41,963 nt of DNA from Gammaproteobacteria bacterium (GTDB lineage: Bacteria; Pseudomonadota; Gammaproteobacteria; Thiomicrospirales; Thiomicrospiraceae): positions 1-41,963 of the forward strand of contig JACXUY010000011.1 in assembly GCA_014763665.1 (NCBI GenBank), given 5' to 3'. Below are positions 31,116 through 39,775 of the stretch, one piece after another; the stretch's first letter is position 1, and every line of letters starts with the position of its first letter. Made by a program: the position numbers and the translations under genes. The notes under the pieces were generated by a model, which saw only the letters and a program-made list of their open reading frames with translations, was not told the origin of the DNA and did not search any database.

Positions 31116-31130
31116 TGGCACATTTAACGC
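31116..31130 (+). promoter_or_regulatory. Sigma-54 promoter of the TorF-like porin gene
   Basis: TGGCACATTTAACGC has GG-N10-GC with a perfect TGGCAC -24 block. It lies 70 bases before the torF-like start. An NtrC half-site TTTTGGTGCA occurs about 80 bases further upstream (31029-31038). Confidence 0.75.
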
Positions 31131-31200
31131 TTTTAGATTAGCACCACAAGATTCCAACAACCACATTTTTATTGAAACGTTAAACACATTGGAGTGTAAC

Positions 31201-31953
31201 ATGAAAAAACTATTATCAACCGCGATTGCTACTGCTTTAACTGCCACTGGTTTATTAGCCACTTCAGCTACACTCAATACTGCAGCGGCCGAAGTTTCTT
31301 TTAATGCCGGCGTCATGAGTCAATACATTTTCCGTGGCGTAACTCAACGCGATAGCGCTTCAATCAACGGCGGCATTGATTATGAGCACAAATCCGGCCT
31401 TTACGCCGGCCTGTGGGCAGCTCAAGTTGGCACCGAAGTAAACCCAACAGGCCACTTTGGCGGACCAAGCTCTTCATCAATGGGCTGGGAGTATGACATC
31501 TATGGTGGTTACAACACTTCTTTTGGCGACCTTGGGTTAGGCGCAGGCTTTACCAGCTACCAATACACTAACAAAATCACCTCAAGCAAAGCGGGCTTTG
31601 ATACACAGTACAACGAACTTAACTTCGAAGCCTCTTATGGTCCCTTCACAGCAACCGTCAATCCCGGATATCGCGAAGCAAATCCAGGCAGCGGTAGCAA
31701 AGACGCTAAATATCTATTCACCTCAGTTAAAGCTGAACTAGCGGGATTTTACGGACTTTACGGCTACTGGGACTGGGACAACAATGGCCCTAAAGACGGC
31801 TCTTATCTGCAAGCAGGCTACACAACAACACTAGGCGGCATTGACTTAGATGCAGCTATTGTTCGCTCTAGCAAAGAACTGAACGTAGTCGGCGCAAAAG
31901 CAGGCATTGATGAAGATACACGCATGACTATCTCAGCCAGCAAATCTTTCTAA
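31201..31953 (+). CDS. TorF-family putative outer-membrane porin
   Basis: 250-residue beta-rich protein (TIGR02001, gcw_chp family). A signal peptide (residues 1-30, cleavage after the AAA before EVSF) precedes VSFNAGVMSQYIFRGVTQRD, the family hallmark, followed by alternating aromatic strands (GLYAGLWAAQV, YGLYGYWDWDN) and a C-terminal SASKSF ending in Phe, as in outer-membrane barrels. The start is ATG 31201, with TTGGAG upstream. In many Betaproteobacteria this gene precedes glnK-amtB, and here it has a sigma-54 promoter, so it probably aids nitrogen-compound passage across the outer membrane; the substrate is unknown. Confidence 0.85.
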   Translation: MKKLLSTAIATALTATGLLATSATLNTAAAEVSFNAGVMSQYIFRGVTQRDSASINGGIDYEHKSGLYAGLWAAQVGTEVNPTGHFGGPSSSSMGWEYDIYGGYNTSFGDLGLGAGFTSYQYTNKITSSKAGFDTQYNELNFEASYGPFTATVNPGYREANPGSGSKDAKYLFTSVKAELAGFYGLYGYWDWDNNGPKDGSYLQAGYTTTLGGIDLDAAIVRSSKELNVVGAKAGIDEDTRMTISASKSF

Positions 31954-31984
31954 CCTAACCTGATTGATCCTCATGTTAACCCTT

Positions 31985-32008
31985 AGCGGCCCTCGGGCCG
32001 CTTTTTTT
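31985..32008 (+). terminator. Intrinsic terminator after the TorF-like gene
   Basis: AGCGGCCC, a two-base TC loop and GGGCCGCT precede a T-run. It separates the porin transcript from glnK-amtB, which has its own promoter. Confidence 0.9.
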
Positions 32009-32145
32009 ACTCCACGCAACCTATACCCCTCTTAATTTCATTTTGGTGCAAAAAATACCATTAAAAAACCAAATAACCTCAACAGCACCATCATAACAAT
32101 AAAAAAATAAGAACAACTTATTGATATTAATATATTTATACGATA

Positions 32146-32160
32146 TGGCACAATATAAGC
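32146..32160 (+). promoter_or_regulatory. Sigma-54 promoter of glnK-amtB
   Basis: TGGCACAATATAAGC has GG-N10-GC with a perfect TGGCAC block, 46 bases before glnK. TTTTGGTGCA at 32041-32050, an NtrC half-site, lies about 100 bases upstream. The rest of the 252-base gap is AT-rich and shows nothing else. Confidence 0.8.
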
Positions 32161-32163
32161 TAA

Positions 32164-32544
<381 letters not shown>

Positions 32545-32572
32545 GTCATTTTACTCATAAGGAGAAAACATT

Positions 32573-33931
32573 ATGCAAGCACTTGCTCAAAAAGCCTTGC
32601 TTACCCTTGCTGGGGTCGGCAGTTTAATGGCGCCCATGCTCAGTTGGGCAGAAGAAGCCGCTGAAGCCGCAACCGAAGTGGCAGCAGAAGCCGCTGCTGA
32701 AGTGGCAACCATTAGCGCCGGCGATACGGCTTGGATGCTCATTTCTAGCGCACTCGTTCTACTCATGATTATCCCAGGCTTGGCACTTTACTATGCGGGC
32801 ATGGTTCGTCAAAAAAATGCCCTTTCAACCATGATGCAAGTCTTCGCTGTTGTTGGTGTGGGAACGCTGGTATGGTTTGCCTACGGTTATAGCCTAGCTT
32901 TTGGTGATGGTGGTGACTACAATGCTTATATTGGTGACTTGTCTAAAGCTTTTTTAGCGGGCATCACGCCTGATGACATCAAAGGCACCATTCCCGAAGT
33001 CTTATTCATTATGTTCCAAATGACCTTCGCTATTATTACGCCAGCTATTATCGTCGGCGGTTATGCTGAACGTATGAAATTTTCTGCCGTGTTATTATTC
33101 ACTGCGCTATGGATCACCTTTATTTATGTGCCTATTGCCCATTGGGTATGGGGCGGTGGTTTCTTGTCAACCGATGGCGTATTAGATTTCGCTGGTGGTA
33201 CGGTAGTACACATCAATGCGGGTATTGCAGGGCTAGTGGCTGCCATCATGATTGGCAAACGTAAAGGTTTCGGTGCTCAGGCTATGCCTCCACACAGCAT
33301 GATGCTAACCATGGTCGGTGGTGCATTACTGTGGGTAGGTTGGTTCGGTTTCAACGCAGGTTCTGAGTTAGCAGCTGATGGCGTTGCTTCTATGGCAATG
33401 TTGGTAACACAAATTGCAACAGCAGCAGCTGCAATCGGTTGGATGATGGCTGAATGGATTGTGCGCGGTAAACCAACGGGTTTTGGCTTAATCTCGGGTG
33501 CAGTTACTGGCTTGGTTGCTATTACCCCAGCAGCGGGTTTTGTTGGCCCAACAGGTGCTTTATTACTTGGTATTTTAGCCGGTGTGATTAGTTTCGTTGC
33601 CGCTACCAGCATCAAACGTGCCTTTGGTTACGATGATGCTTTGGATGCCTTTGGCGTGCATGCGGTTGCCGGTATCGTTGGCGCCTTGTTAACTGGCATC
33701 TTTGTTGACACTATGTTCGGTGGTAAAGGATTGGCAGAAGGCGTAAGCATGATGTCGCAATTCATCATCCAAGCAGAGGGTGTGATTGTTACCATCATCT
33801 ATGGTGTCATTGTTACGGCAATCATCTTAAAAGTCATCGACATGATGGTTGGCTTACGCATTAGCGAAGAAGAAGAAGTGGAAGGTATGGACATTGCGTT
33901 GCATAACGAACGCGCTTACATCCATCACTAA
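32573..33931 (+). CDS. amtB: Ammonium transporter AmtB
   Basis: Trimeric inner-membrane ammonium channel. A cleavable signal peptide (about 1-26) is followed by an unusual Ala/Glu-rich linker (AEEAAEAATEVAAEAAAEVA, about 26-45) and eleven membrane segments starting WMLISSALVLLMIIPGLALYYAGMV. The pore twin histidines are seen in VVHINAGIAGL and FGVHAVAGIVGALL; HWVWGGG follows the Amt pattern. 452 residues. The last part (MVGLRISEEEEVEGMDIALHNERAY) is the cytoplasmic tail that meets GlnK. Preceded by AAGGAG and followed by a terminator. Confidence 0.97.
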   Translation: MQALAQKALLTLAGVGSLMAPMLSWAEEAAEAATEVAAEAAAEVATISAGDTAWMLISSALVLLMIIPGLALYYAGMVRQKNALSTMMQVFAVVGVGTLVWFAYGYSLAFGDGGDYNAYIGDLSKAFLAGITPDDIKGTIPEVLFIMFQMTFAIITPAIIVGGYAERMKFSAVLLFTALWITFIYVPIAHWVWGGGFLSTDGVLDFAGGTVVHINAGIAGLVAAIMIGKRKGFGAQAMPPHSMMLTMVGGALLWVGWFGFNAGSELAADGVASMAMLVTQIATAAAAIGWMMAEWIVRGKPTGFGLISGAVTGLVAITPAAGFVGPTGALLLGILAGVISFVAATSIKRAFGYDDALDAFGVHAVAGIVGALLTGIFVDTMFGGKGLAEGVSMMSQFIIQAEGVIVTIIYGVIVTAIILKVIDMMVGLRISEEEEVEGMDIALHNERAYIHH

Positions 33932-33957
33932 TTCATCTAACTGGGATCAAGTTCCTA

Positions 33958-33989
33958 TAAAAAACCCGCAAGCAGTTGCGGGTTTTTTA
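33958..33989. terminator. Bidirectional terminator between amtB and plcP
   Basis: AAAACCCGCAA, GCAG loop and TTGCGGGTTTTTT. It ends amtB transcripts and, on the other strand, the btaA-GNAT-plcP operon. Confidence 0.9.
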
Positions 33990-34838
33990 TTAGGACGATG
34001 AAGACTCGGTGCTAACAGTAGCGTGATAACGAAGCAAATCCATGCGTCCATCTTCATGCTCAACCAACGCAGTACAGGACTCGACCCAATCACCACAATT
34101 CCCATACCAGCCCTGATCGGTTTGACGTATTTCAGCATGGTGAATATGGCCACAGACAACACCATCAAAGCCCGCTTTATGCGCATCTCGCATGAGCAAA
34201 TGTTCATACTCGTGCATGTACATCACCGCTCGCTTCACGCGATGCTTGAGATAAGCCGATAAAGACCAATAACCAAAACCCCAGTATTGACGTAATTTGT
34301 TGTACCAGCGGTTGACATGTAACATGCTCTCGTAAGCCCAATCTCCTAATAAAGCCAGCCATTTATGACATGTTACGACACCATCATAAGCATCACCATG
34401 CAATACCCGCAGCTTTTGCCCGCTTAGCGTTTCATGCACTACTTCATCGCACAACTCAATGTTGCCAAAGTGAATGCCCGAATAGCGTCGTAAAAAATCA
34501 TCATGATTACCTGTAACATAGACAATGCGACTGCCCCGCTTGGCTTTGGTAAATAGCCGACGAATAACATCGGTATGACTTTGTGGCCAAAAATGGCGCT
34601 TTTTCAAGCGCCAGCCATCCACAATGTCACCAACTAAATAAATAACAGGGGCATGGTGAAATTTCAAAAATTCAGCCAAGGCTTCAGCTTGGCAACCTTT
34701 AGAGCCTAAATGCACGTCAGAAATAAACAAGGCACGATAATATTTATGCACACCATCGGCTTGTTCATCGGTTGGCATCCATGCTGGCTCTGTCGCAACT
34801 TCATCAGCCATCATCTTCATCCACTGTTGATCCGTCAT
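33990..34838 (-). CDS. plcP: PlcP-type metallophosphoesterase (phospholipase C for lipid remodelling)
   Basis: 282-residue calcineurin-like phosphoesterase of the UDP-diacylglucosamine-hydrolase-related group (COG2908). Metal motifs: ISDVHLGSKGCQAE (about 39-52), GDIVDGW, GNHDDF, LHGDAYD and GHIHHAEI. The HLGSKGCQAE variant and the absence of a companion LPS gene point to PlcP, which in Sinorhizobium and marine bacteria removes phosphate head groups from phospholipids to leave diacylglycerol during phosphate starvation. The operon partner BtaA uses diacylglycerol, and a Pho box controls the operon. Alternative: an LpxH-like enzyme, judged less likely in this context. Three bases separate it from the GNAT gene. 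Confidence 0.8.
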   Translation of the reverse strand: MTDQQWMKMMADEVATEPAWMPTDEQADGVHKYYRALFISDVHLGSKGCQAEALAEFLKFHHAPVIYLVGDIVDGWRLKKRHFWPQSHTDVIRRLFTKAKRGSRIVYVTGNHDDFLRRYSGIHFGNIELCDEVVHETLSGQKLRVLHGDAYDGVVTCHKWLALLGDWAYESMLHVNRWYNKLRQYWGFGYWSLSAYLKHRVKRAVMYMHEYEHLLMRDAHKAGFDGVVCGHIHHAEIRQTDQGWYGNCGDWVESCTALVEHEDGRMDLLRYHATVSTESSSS

Positions 34839-34841
34839 CGC

Positions 34842-35924
34842 TTATACCGCCTGCTGCGCTAGAAAAGCAGGAACATAGCGCCGCATCAATTTGGCTGTTA
34901 TCTGCATCGCTACATTCTGCCACTTAGGTAAATGATGGGCATAAAATGCATGCCATTCCATATGTGCAACCCCGCCACGCATACGTTTGAAATTGGCCGA
35001 ACCAGCCCCCAAATTGAGGTAATACTCTTGCTCGATGCTTTCACGCAACACCCTTGCCATCAACAAGCGATATAGAGCCAATTCAGTCGGCAAACTGGTG
35101 TCATAACCAAGCATCGGTGTGGTCATCACTCCGTTTTGTGCAAAAACACCAATAAAAGCAATGAGCTGATCTTGCTCATCGGCAAAACCATAAAAAGACA
35201 ACCACTGATGCTCAATGGCGTGTTGAAAATAAGCCGGTGTATAGTGTGCATTCCAGCGTGAATGCTTATCGACGTATAGCTGTTTATAGAGCTGAGCCAT
35301 TGCTGGTGCATGAGAAGCATTAAAATCTTGTGGAAACAAAGGGGTGAGCGTCGTTTTTTGTAACAACTTTTGATCAATTTGGTTATTGCGCTGTTTCATC
35401 CATCGGCTCGATGTTTTCCAATCAAAACCATAGACAACGCGACTTGGCCATAATTGCCAACCTTGCTTTTGCAGTGCTTCGATTAAAGGTGCATCGTAGC
35501 TCTCATGCAAGGTGCGCAACCACAAGGCGCGCTTTGGATGTTCCACAACCAATCTATCCCTTAGCTTAGTCAATATGCTATCTGACCAGTTTGGATACAA
35601 ATGAGTAGAAACACCCCAAGCATTAATGCTAACCGACTCATCCAAGCGCAAAGCCCTAAACCAAGGCTCTGCTATCGAGAGCCCAAACTTAGCCCAGCGT
35701 TGTGCCGATGCGTCACTGAGTTGATCACACTCATCACGAGCATAATCAATAAACCCATGCTGTGGTGACGCTAAATAAGTTTGACCTGCTTTGACACAAC
35801 CAATAGCCACGGGCAAGGTAGCATCGTTAATCATCATAGCCTTTAACTCAGCATGCCAATTGCTAATTAAGGCTTGTTGTTGCATGGCACTGATCCAGGT
35901 AGCGACCGCCCTACCGTCCTTCAT
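34842..35924 (-). CDS. Uncharacterised GNAT-fold acyltransferase in the btaA operon
   Basis: About 360 residues with no membrane span or signal peptide. The C-terminal half has the PF13480-type GNAT pattern: FYGFADEQDQLIAFIGVFAQ, MTTPMLGYDTSLPTE, LMARVLRESIEQEYYLNLGAGSANFKRMRGG and MEWHAFYAHHLP, where G-x-G-x2-NFKR-x-RG is a hallmark. The N-terminal half is poorly conserved. It stands where a btaB methyltransferase would be expected, 15 bases behind btaA and 3 before plcP, so it probably acts on the BtaA product or a related head group. The start is placed at ATG 35922-35924 rather than an upstream TTG; an ATG at 35883-35885 is also possible. Confidence 0.7.
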   Translation of the reverse strand: MKDGRAVATWISAMQQQALISNWHAELKAMMINDATLPVAIGCVKAGQTYLASPQHGFIDYARDECDQLSDASAQRWAKFGLSIAEPWFRALRLDESVSINAWGVSTHLYPNWSDSILTKLRDRLVVEHPKRALWLRTLHESYDAPLIEALQKQGWQLWPSRVVYGFDWKTSSRWMKQRNNQIDQKLLQKTTLTPLFPQDFNASHAPAMAQLYKQLYVDKHSRWNAHYTPAYFQHAIEHQWLSFYGFADEQDQLIAFIGVFAQNGVMTTPMLGYDTSLPTELALYRLLMARVLRESIEQEYYLNLGAGSANFKRMRGGVAHMEWHAFYAHHLPKWQNVAMQITAKLMRRYVPAFLAQQAV

Positions 35925-35939
35925 CAACAAAGCAGCACC

Positions 35940-37151
35940 CTAACAAATACGTGTATAAACGAAACATCCGCCATAGATTGCTGATCGATCTGCTTGCCAA
36001 AAAGCATGATTCGCTTCCTCATCGGTTGACCAACAACTCAGTAGTGCCACAGGCAACATACCTTCTAAAGGTGACTCTTTACCTGCAGTACGGAACACCA
36101 CTCTCGCACCCATGCGAGCCGTGCGGTTAATCTCGACCCACAACTCGGTTAACTGACTTTCCGACATCCAATCTTGTGCATCTAGCAACACATAAACATC
36201 AACACTCATCGCTGGACGAACCGCCAAATAATCGGTCACAGATTGATGATGAATGCTCACTTTTTCAGCGGCTTCTTTCGTACTTTTATAATGCGTTTGC
36301 TGCAAATACAGAGGCAAAGCTGATTGCTCACTGGCATTAAAACGACGTGCAAAAGCTTGCCAAGCAAAATAGTTATCAGCTAAGGGAAAATCACAGGCAA
36401 GGTGACGCAAGCGTTCCCTCAATACATCGGCCATGTGTGCTTGGTCGCCTTTTAACACTTCATATTGACGCGGTGGAATACCCAATCCATAAAGCACCCA
36501 CACTTGAGACGATAACCAACGCACCAAGCGACTATCGAATAGCGGTGCGATTTGTGCATCAAAAATCACTTGCGCTTCTTCTTGGGTTTTAGCTTGCATT
36601 ACCGCCGATAAATCATAACCCAAACGTTTGGCCAACCAATGACCGAAACCGATAAAGTTACCCAGCAATCCTTGATGATAAAAGTCTTGACTAAACCACT
36701 TTGCGCGACCGGTTAAATCGACCTGACCCCAATAGGTCTGTGCAAATTCGGGCAAATGGGGAATTAAATCGCGCATTAAAGCGTCATTTTGCGGCACATT
36801 ACCCAATGCAAAGAGTTGATGAAACTCATCATAAGACAGGTGTTCCGCTGCCGTGCGTTTAAGCGCCAACAATGCCAAATGGGCTTCATTTAAGTCCACC
36901 GCAGCAATACTCGCTGGCTGAGCCGACAAATAGGATAAGATGTTGCAACCGCCCGAGGTGAGACAAACCATGTTTTGTCCACTTATATCACCCATCGCCA
37001 TTAAATCGGCAACAGGATCCTCCCAAATCAGCGGATAGACCAAGCGATCAAACCAACGCACAAACAAGCGGTCCATCAAACTGCGACCTTCATGATGTGA
37101 AATCTGAGATGACAATCCTACTGCATCGGACAACAGCGCTTTACTTGACAT
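35940..37151 (-). CDS. btaA: BtaA-type SAM:diacylglycerol 3-amino-3-carboxypropyltransferase
   Basis: DUF3419 protein. BtaA moves the 3-amino-3-carboxypropyl group of SAM to diacylglycerol, giving diacylglyceryl-homoserine, the precursor of betaine lipid DGTS. Hallmarks: YPLIWEDPVADLMAM, the SAM loop CLTSGGCNILSYL, AAVDLNEAHLALLALK, and a second-half VYVLLDAQDWM. The start is ATG 37149-37151 with GGGAG upstream, giving 403 residues. A longer frame to 37301 would add 50 residues that mimic a signal peptide, but that DNA contains the Pho boxes and -10. First gene of btaA-GNAT-plcP. No btaB is nearby. Confidence 0.85.
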   Translation of the reverse strand: MSSKALLSDAVGLSSQISHHEGRSLMDRLFVRWFDRLVYPLIWEDPVADLMAMGDISGQNMVCLTSGGCNILSYLSAQPASIAAVDLNEAHLALLALKRTAAEHLSYDEFHQLFALGNVPQNDALMRDLIPHLPEFAQTYWGQVDLTGRAKWFSQDFYHQGLLGNFIGFGHWLAKRLGYDLSAVMQAKTQEEAQVIFDAQIAPLFDSRLVRWLSSQVWVLYGLGIPPRQYEVLKGDQAHMADVLRERLRHLACDFPLADNYFAWQAFARRFNASEQSALPLYLQQTHYKSTKEAAEKVSIHHQSVTDYLAVRPAMSVDVYVLLDAQDWMSESQLTELWVEINRTARMGARVVFRTAGKESPLEGMLPVALLSCWSTDEEANHAFWQADRSAIYGGCFVYTRIC

Positions 37152-37190
37152 AATTTTTGGCTCCCAACCAAGCATACTAATTGAATGCTG

Positions 37191-37245
37191 AGTGTAAATG
37201 GCCTGTGTCGCAGTTTCATGACAAGCTTGTGACAAACAGATGACA
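37191..37245 (-). promoter_or_regulatory. Pho-box promoter of btaA-GNAT-plcP
   Basis: On the minus strand TGTCAT (37240-37245), TGTCAC (37229-37234) and TGTCAT (37218-37223) are spaced exactly 11 bases, with a degenerate TGCGAC at 37207-37212. Ten bases later comes TACACT (37191-37196) as -10. The spacing equals that in front of pstS. The rest of the gap to 37393 holds a TetR-type operator. Confidence 0.88.
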
Positions 37246-37358
37246 ATGGACATTAATAAGACAACCATTGATAAAACTAATCGCAACATATAAAAATTCA
37301 ATGATTAAAACAAGCATTAAATTAGGTTTTACTGATATGATAAAAGCACATTAATAAA

Positions 37359-37374
37359 TAGACCAACCAGTCTA
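37359..37374. promoter_or_regulatory. TetR-family operator before the DUF4395 gene
   Basis: TAGACCAACCAGTCTA is an inverted repeat (TAGAC-N6-GTCTA) of the kind bound by NemR/AcrR-like TetR regulators. It lies 19 bases before the start codon, where a bound repressor would block transcription. No tetR gene is in the window. Confidence 0.55.
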
Positions 37375-37393
37375 AAAAATAAGGAAAAGTACC

Positions 37394-38146
37394 ATGTCCT
37401 CAACCCCTTTCCTAAACCAATGGTTTCGAGATCCTAAGGAAGAAACCACCTACATTAACGAAACAGCAGTCAGAATTCGTGCCGGATTTTTAATCGCCAT
37501 CCCCCTGTATATGCTATATACCCTAATCGATGTGGTGTTTGGCCCTCACTGGGTCGTACCCGAAACAGCGATGATTACCGATACTGGTGATATTGATTTT
37601 GATGGCCGCATCATCTACACCGTTGAAGCCTTACGTCGAACTTACGACTACACCACTCAAACATGGGTATTGTTCTACGCGCTATTTGAAATGCTGGCCG
37701 GCATGTTTGTTGCCACATCGCGCTTATCGCCTACCATTTGGATAGCCAGCTTTTTAGCACGTAACAAACCCGTTTCATACAAACCACTTAACCCCAAACG
37801 CATGGCATGGAGCATTGGTGCTTTGATGATTGTGGCATGCTTGGTGTTCTTTAATCCAGATAGCTTTGCACGACTCATGAATAGTCTATTTGGATTAGCA
37901 ATCGTTACAGATGAACAGGTTATGCCACTTTGGATTCCGCTACTGGTATTTTTATGCCTAGGGTTTATGTGGATGGAAGCCATTTTGGGATTTTGCGTTG
38001 GTTGTAAGCTGCATGCTTTGCTCGTTAAGGTTGGTATTTTTAAAGAAGAATGTGAAGCCTGCAATAATATAGACTGGGAAGCAATTGCCGCACGCCAGAA
38101 AGCAAAACAAGCAGCGGAACAAGCCAATCAGCCCCAAACTGAATAG
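37394..38146 (+). CDS. DUF4395-like membrane protein
   Basis: 250 residues. After a short N-terminus with INETAVRIRAGFLIAIPLYMLYTLIDVVF (first membrane span), there are further spans around WVLFYALFEMLAGMFV, WSIGALMIVACLVFF and IPLLVFLCLGFMWMEAILGFC. The FCVGCKLHALLVKVG motif fits the DUF4395 hallmark of a Cys pair at the end of the last span, and ECEAC adds another Cys pair in the cytoplasmic tail; the C-terminus is Ala/Gln/Lys-rich. Four cysteines suggest a thiol, sulfur or metal role, but no function is known. AAGGAA precedes the ATG. Regulated probably by a TetR-type repressor; divergent from btaA. Confidence 0.65.
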   Translation: MSSTPFLNQWFRDPKEETTYINETAVRIRAGFLIAIPLYMLYTLIDVVFGPHWVVPETAMITDTGDIDFDGRIIYTVEALRRTYDYTTQTWVLFYALFEMLAGMFVATSRLSPTIWIASFLARNKPVSYKPLNPKRMAWSIGALMIVACLVFFNPDSFARLMNSLFGLAIVTDEQVMPLWIPLLVFLCLGFMWMEAILGFCVGCKLHALLVKVGIFKEECEACNNIDWEAIAARQKAKQAAEQANQPQTE

Positions 38147-38162
38147 GAAAGTTGCTTCTTGA

Positions 38163-38202
38163 CCCATTAAAAACCCCAGCAGCTCGTGGGGTTTTTAATG
38201 GG
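38163..38202. terminator. Bidirectional terminator between DUF4395 and plsC-like genes
   Basis: A perfect 15-base stem CCCATTAAAAACCCC with its complement and a ten-base loop. It overlaps the last eight bases, stop included, of the oppositely oriented acyltransferase gene. Confidence 0.9.
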
Positions 38203-38938
38203 CTAACTTCAGCCATTCCTGCTCAACCGCCGTATGTGTTTGCTGAGCTAATACGTTACGGCTGGTGTCTGCCGTTACTGTTAGGGCCGACAAAAAATGG
38301 ATATGCGCTTGTAAGCAATCTTGCTGTAGCAAATACCATAGGTTAGCAATAAAACTCTGTTCACCGACATAAGCAATATCCGTTCGGCGATCCTGAGCAT
38401 CATGGTAGCTTAAACATAGCGGCTGAACGCTTACACCCAACTCAATGGGCAAAGCAAACAACCGAGCATGAAAAGACTTAGGCGCATGATCCGTCGTGGT
38501 ACCTTCGGGAAAGAAGAGCACACTGTCACCCGCTCGTACCAGGTTGGCCATGTGTTGCATCGCTTGGCTGGTTTCCCCTTGCCCTCGTTTGAGGAACACA
38601 GTTCCAGCACGTTGCGCTAACCAACCAATGACTGGCCAGTGTGCCACTTCGTGTTTCGACAGAAAACGTGCCGGCGACACGGCCATAACAACGAGAATAT
38701 CTAACCAAGAATGATGATTGGCCACCCATACACTTCCCGGAATAGGTTGCCCCTGATGACACAACTGAACACCGATTACCGACAGCAATTGGCGCGACCA
38801 CCAAACGACAAGACGTTGCTGCGCATTCGTGTAGGCACTATTCGGATGCACTCGCAAGCGGAATAGCGCCAAAATCACACCAACAGTTAACCACACCCCC
38901 AGCCACGTCAAACGCCATAGCGCTCGCCATGACTTCAT
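38195..38938 (-). CDS. olsA: 1-acylglycerol-3-phosphate-type O-acyltransferase (OlsA-like)
   Basis: 247-residue PlsC-family acyltransferase at the inner membrane. One N-terminal membrane span (about 9-26), then NHHSWLDI (HX4D catalytic motif, about 73-80), FLSKHEVAHWPVIGWLAQRAGTVFLKRG, and FPEGTTTD with acceptor-binding residues. In context it should add the second, O-linked fatty acid to lyso-ornithine lipid (OlsA), because OlsB lies directly upstream, three bases away, under Pho control. A general PlsC acting on lysophosphatidate is the alternative. Confidence 0.8.
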   Translation of the reverse strand: MKSWRALWRLTWLGVWLTVGVILALFRLRVHPNSAYTNAQQRLVVWWSRQLLSVIGVQLCHQGQPIPGSVWVANHHSWLDILVVMAVSPARFLSKHEVAHWPVIGWLAQRAGTVFLKRGQGETSQAMQHMANLVRAGDSVLFFPEGTTTDHAPKSFHARLFALPIELGVSVQPLCLSYHDAQDRRTDIAYVGEQSFIANLWYLLQQDCLQAHIHFLSALTVTADTSRNVLAQQTHTAVEQEWLKLAH

Positions 38939-38941
38939 GCG

Positions 38942-39742
38942 TTAGGCTGCCATTGCAACAGCATGAGGGGCATGTAAAGGAGGCACAACCATACTGATGG
39001 GTGTGGCACGCTGTAAGAAATGACGCGCATATCGAGGGTTCAAATCCTTCACATCTAACAAAATAAAGAAATCAGCGACACCAAAAGCAGCATCTAAACA
39101 AGGGTCACCACAAACTTTCGCGCCTAAACGCAAATAGGCTTTCAGTAATGGTGGCCAGTTAATGCTAATCGCTTCAGGCATATTTGGCAATTGTGGAATG
39201 GCGACGCGAGGTGCGACACAACGTTCGCCATCGGCCAACAGGTTGTTGTCGGCCAAATATCGACGGATGGCTTGCACCTGAACACCGCCATCAGAGAAAT
39301 CAACACTGGCACAGCCCATTAAGAAGTCAAAGCCCTCTTCCAACATAAAGCTAGCCAAACCCGACCACAAGACACCAATAGTAGCACCGTTGCGAAAATC
39401 GGCGCGCACACAGGTACGTCCAATTTCCATAACACGACCTGACATTTGGCGAATTGTGGTTAAATCGAACTCATGATCAGAATAATAATAACCGCCAACT
39501 TCTTGCGCTACTTTATCCGTCAAGATACGCGTACAAGCAACAATATCGCCTGTTGCCATGTCTTCAACCAGCAAATGCGCACAAACATCATCAAAACCAT
39601 CCTTATCCAGCCCCAAGTGCCCTGTCGGCAGCTGAGCACCCATTTCCAAGGCAAAGACTTCGTAACGCAAACGCTGGCAATTCATCACATCTTGCACAGA
39701 TGAGGCCATGCGAACAGTTAATCCTTTTTCAGTCGCAACCAT
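38942..39742 (-). CDS. olsB: L-ornithine N-alpha-acyltransferase OlsB
   Basis: 266-residue GNAT-superfamily protein (hemolysin-like acyltransferase group). It attaches a 3-hydroxyacyl chain from acyl carrier protein to ornithine, forming lyso-ornithine lipid, a phosphorus-free membrane lipid. Motifs: RYEVFALEMGAQ near the start, CTRILTD, EIGRTCVRADFRNGATIGVLWSGL (acyl-donor binding) and FDFLMGCASVDF. It is followed by the OlsA-like gene. The ribosome-binding site is weak (GAGAGA). A long array of Pho half-sites lies upstream, so the pair should be induced at low phosphate. Confidence 0.87.
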   Translation of the reverse strand: MVATEKGLTVRMASSVQDVMNCQRLRYEVFALEMGAQLPTGHLGLDKDGFDDVCAHLLVEDMATGDIVACTRILTDKVAQEVGGYYYSDHEFDLTTIRQMSGRVMEIGRTCVRADFRNGATIGVLWSGLASFMLEEGFDFLMGCASVDFSDGGVQVQAIRRYLADNNLLADGERCVAPRVAIPQLPNMPEAISINWPPLLKAYLRLGAKVCGDPCLDAAFGVADFFILLDVKDLNPRYARHFLQRATPISMVVPPLHAPHAVAMAA

Positions 39743-39775
39743 GATCGTCTCTCTCAGTAATCTTTAACGACGCCC

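Noticed and set aside
37675-38127. 150-residue open frame on the minus strand inside the DUF4395 gene
   Set aside because: Translation is Ser/Ala/Lys-rich with no motif, no ribosome-binding site, and lies fully opposite a gene with clear membrane segments and a Cys motif.
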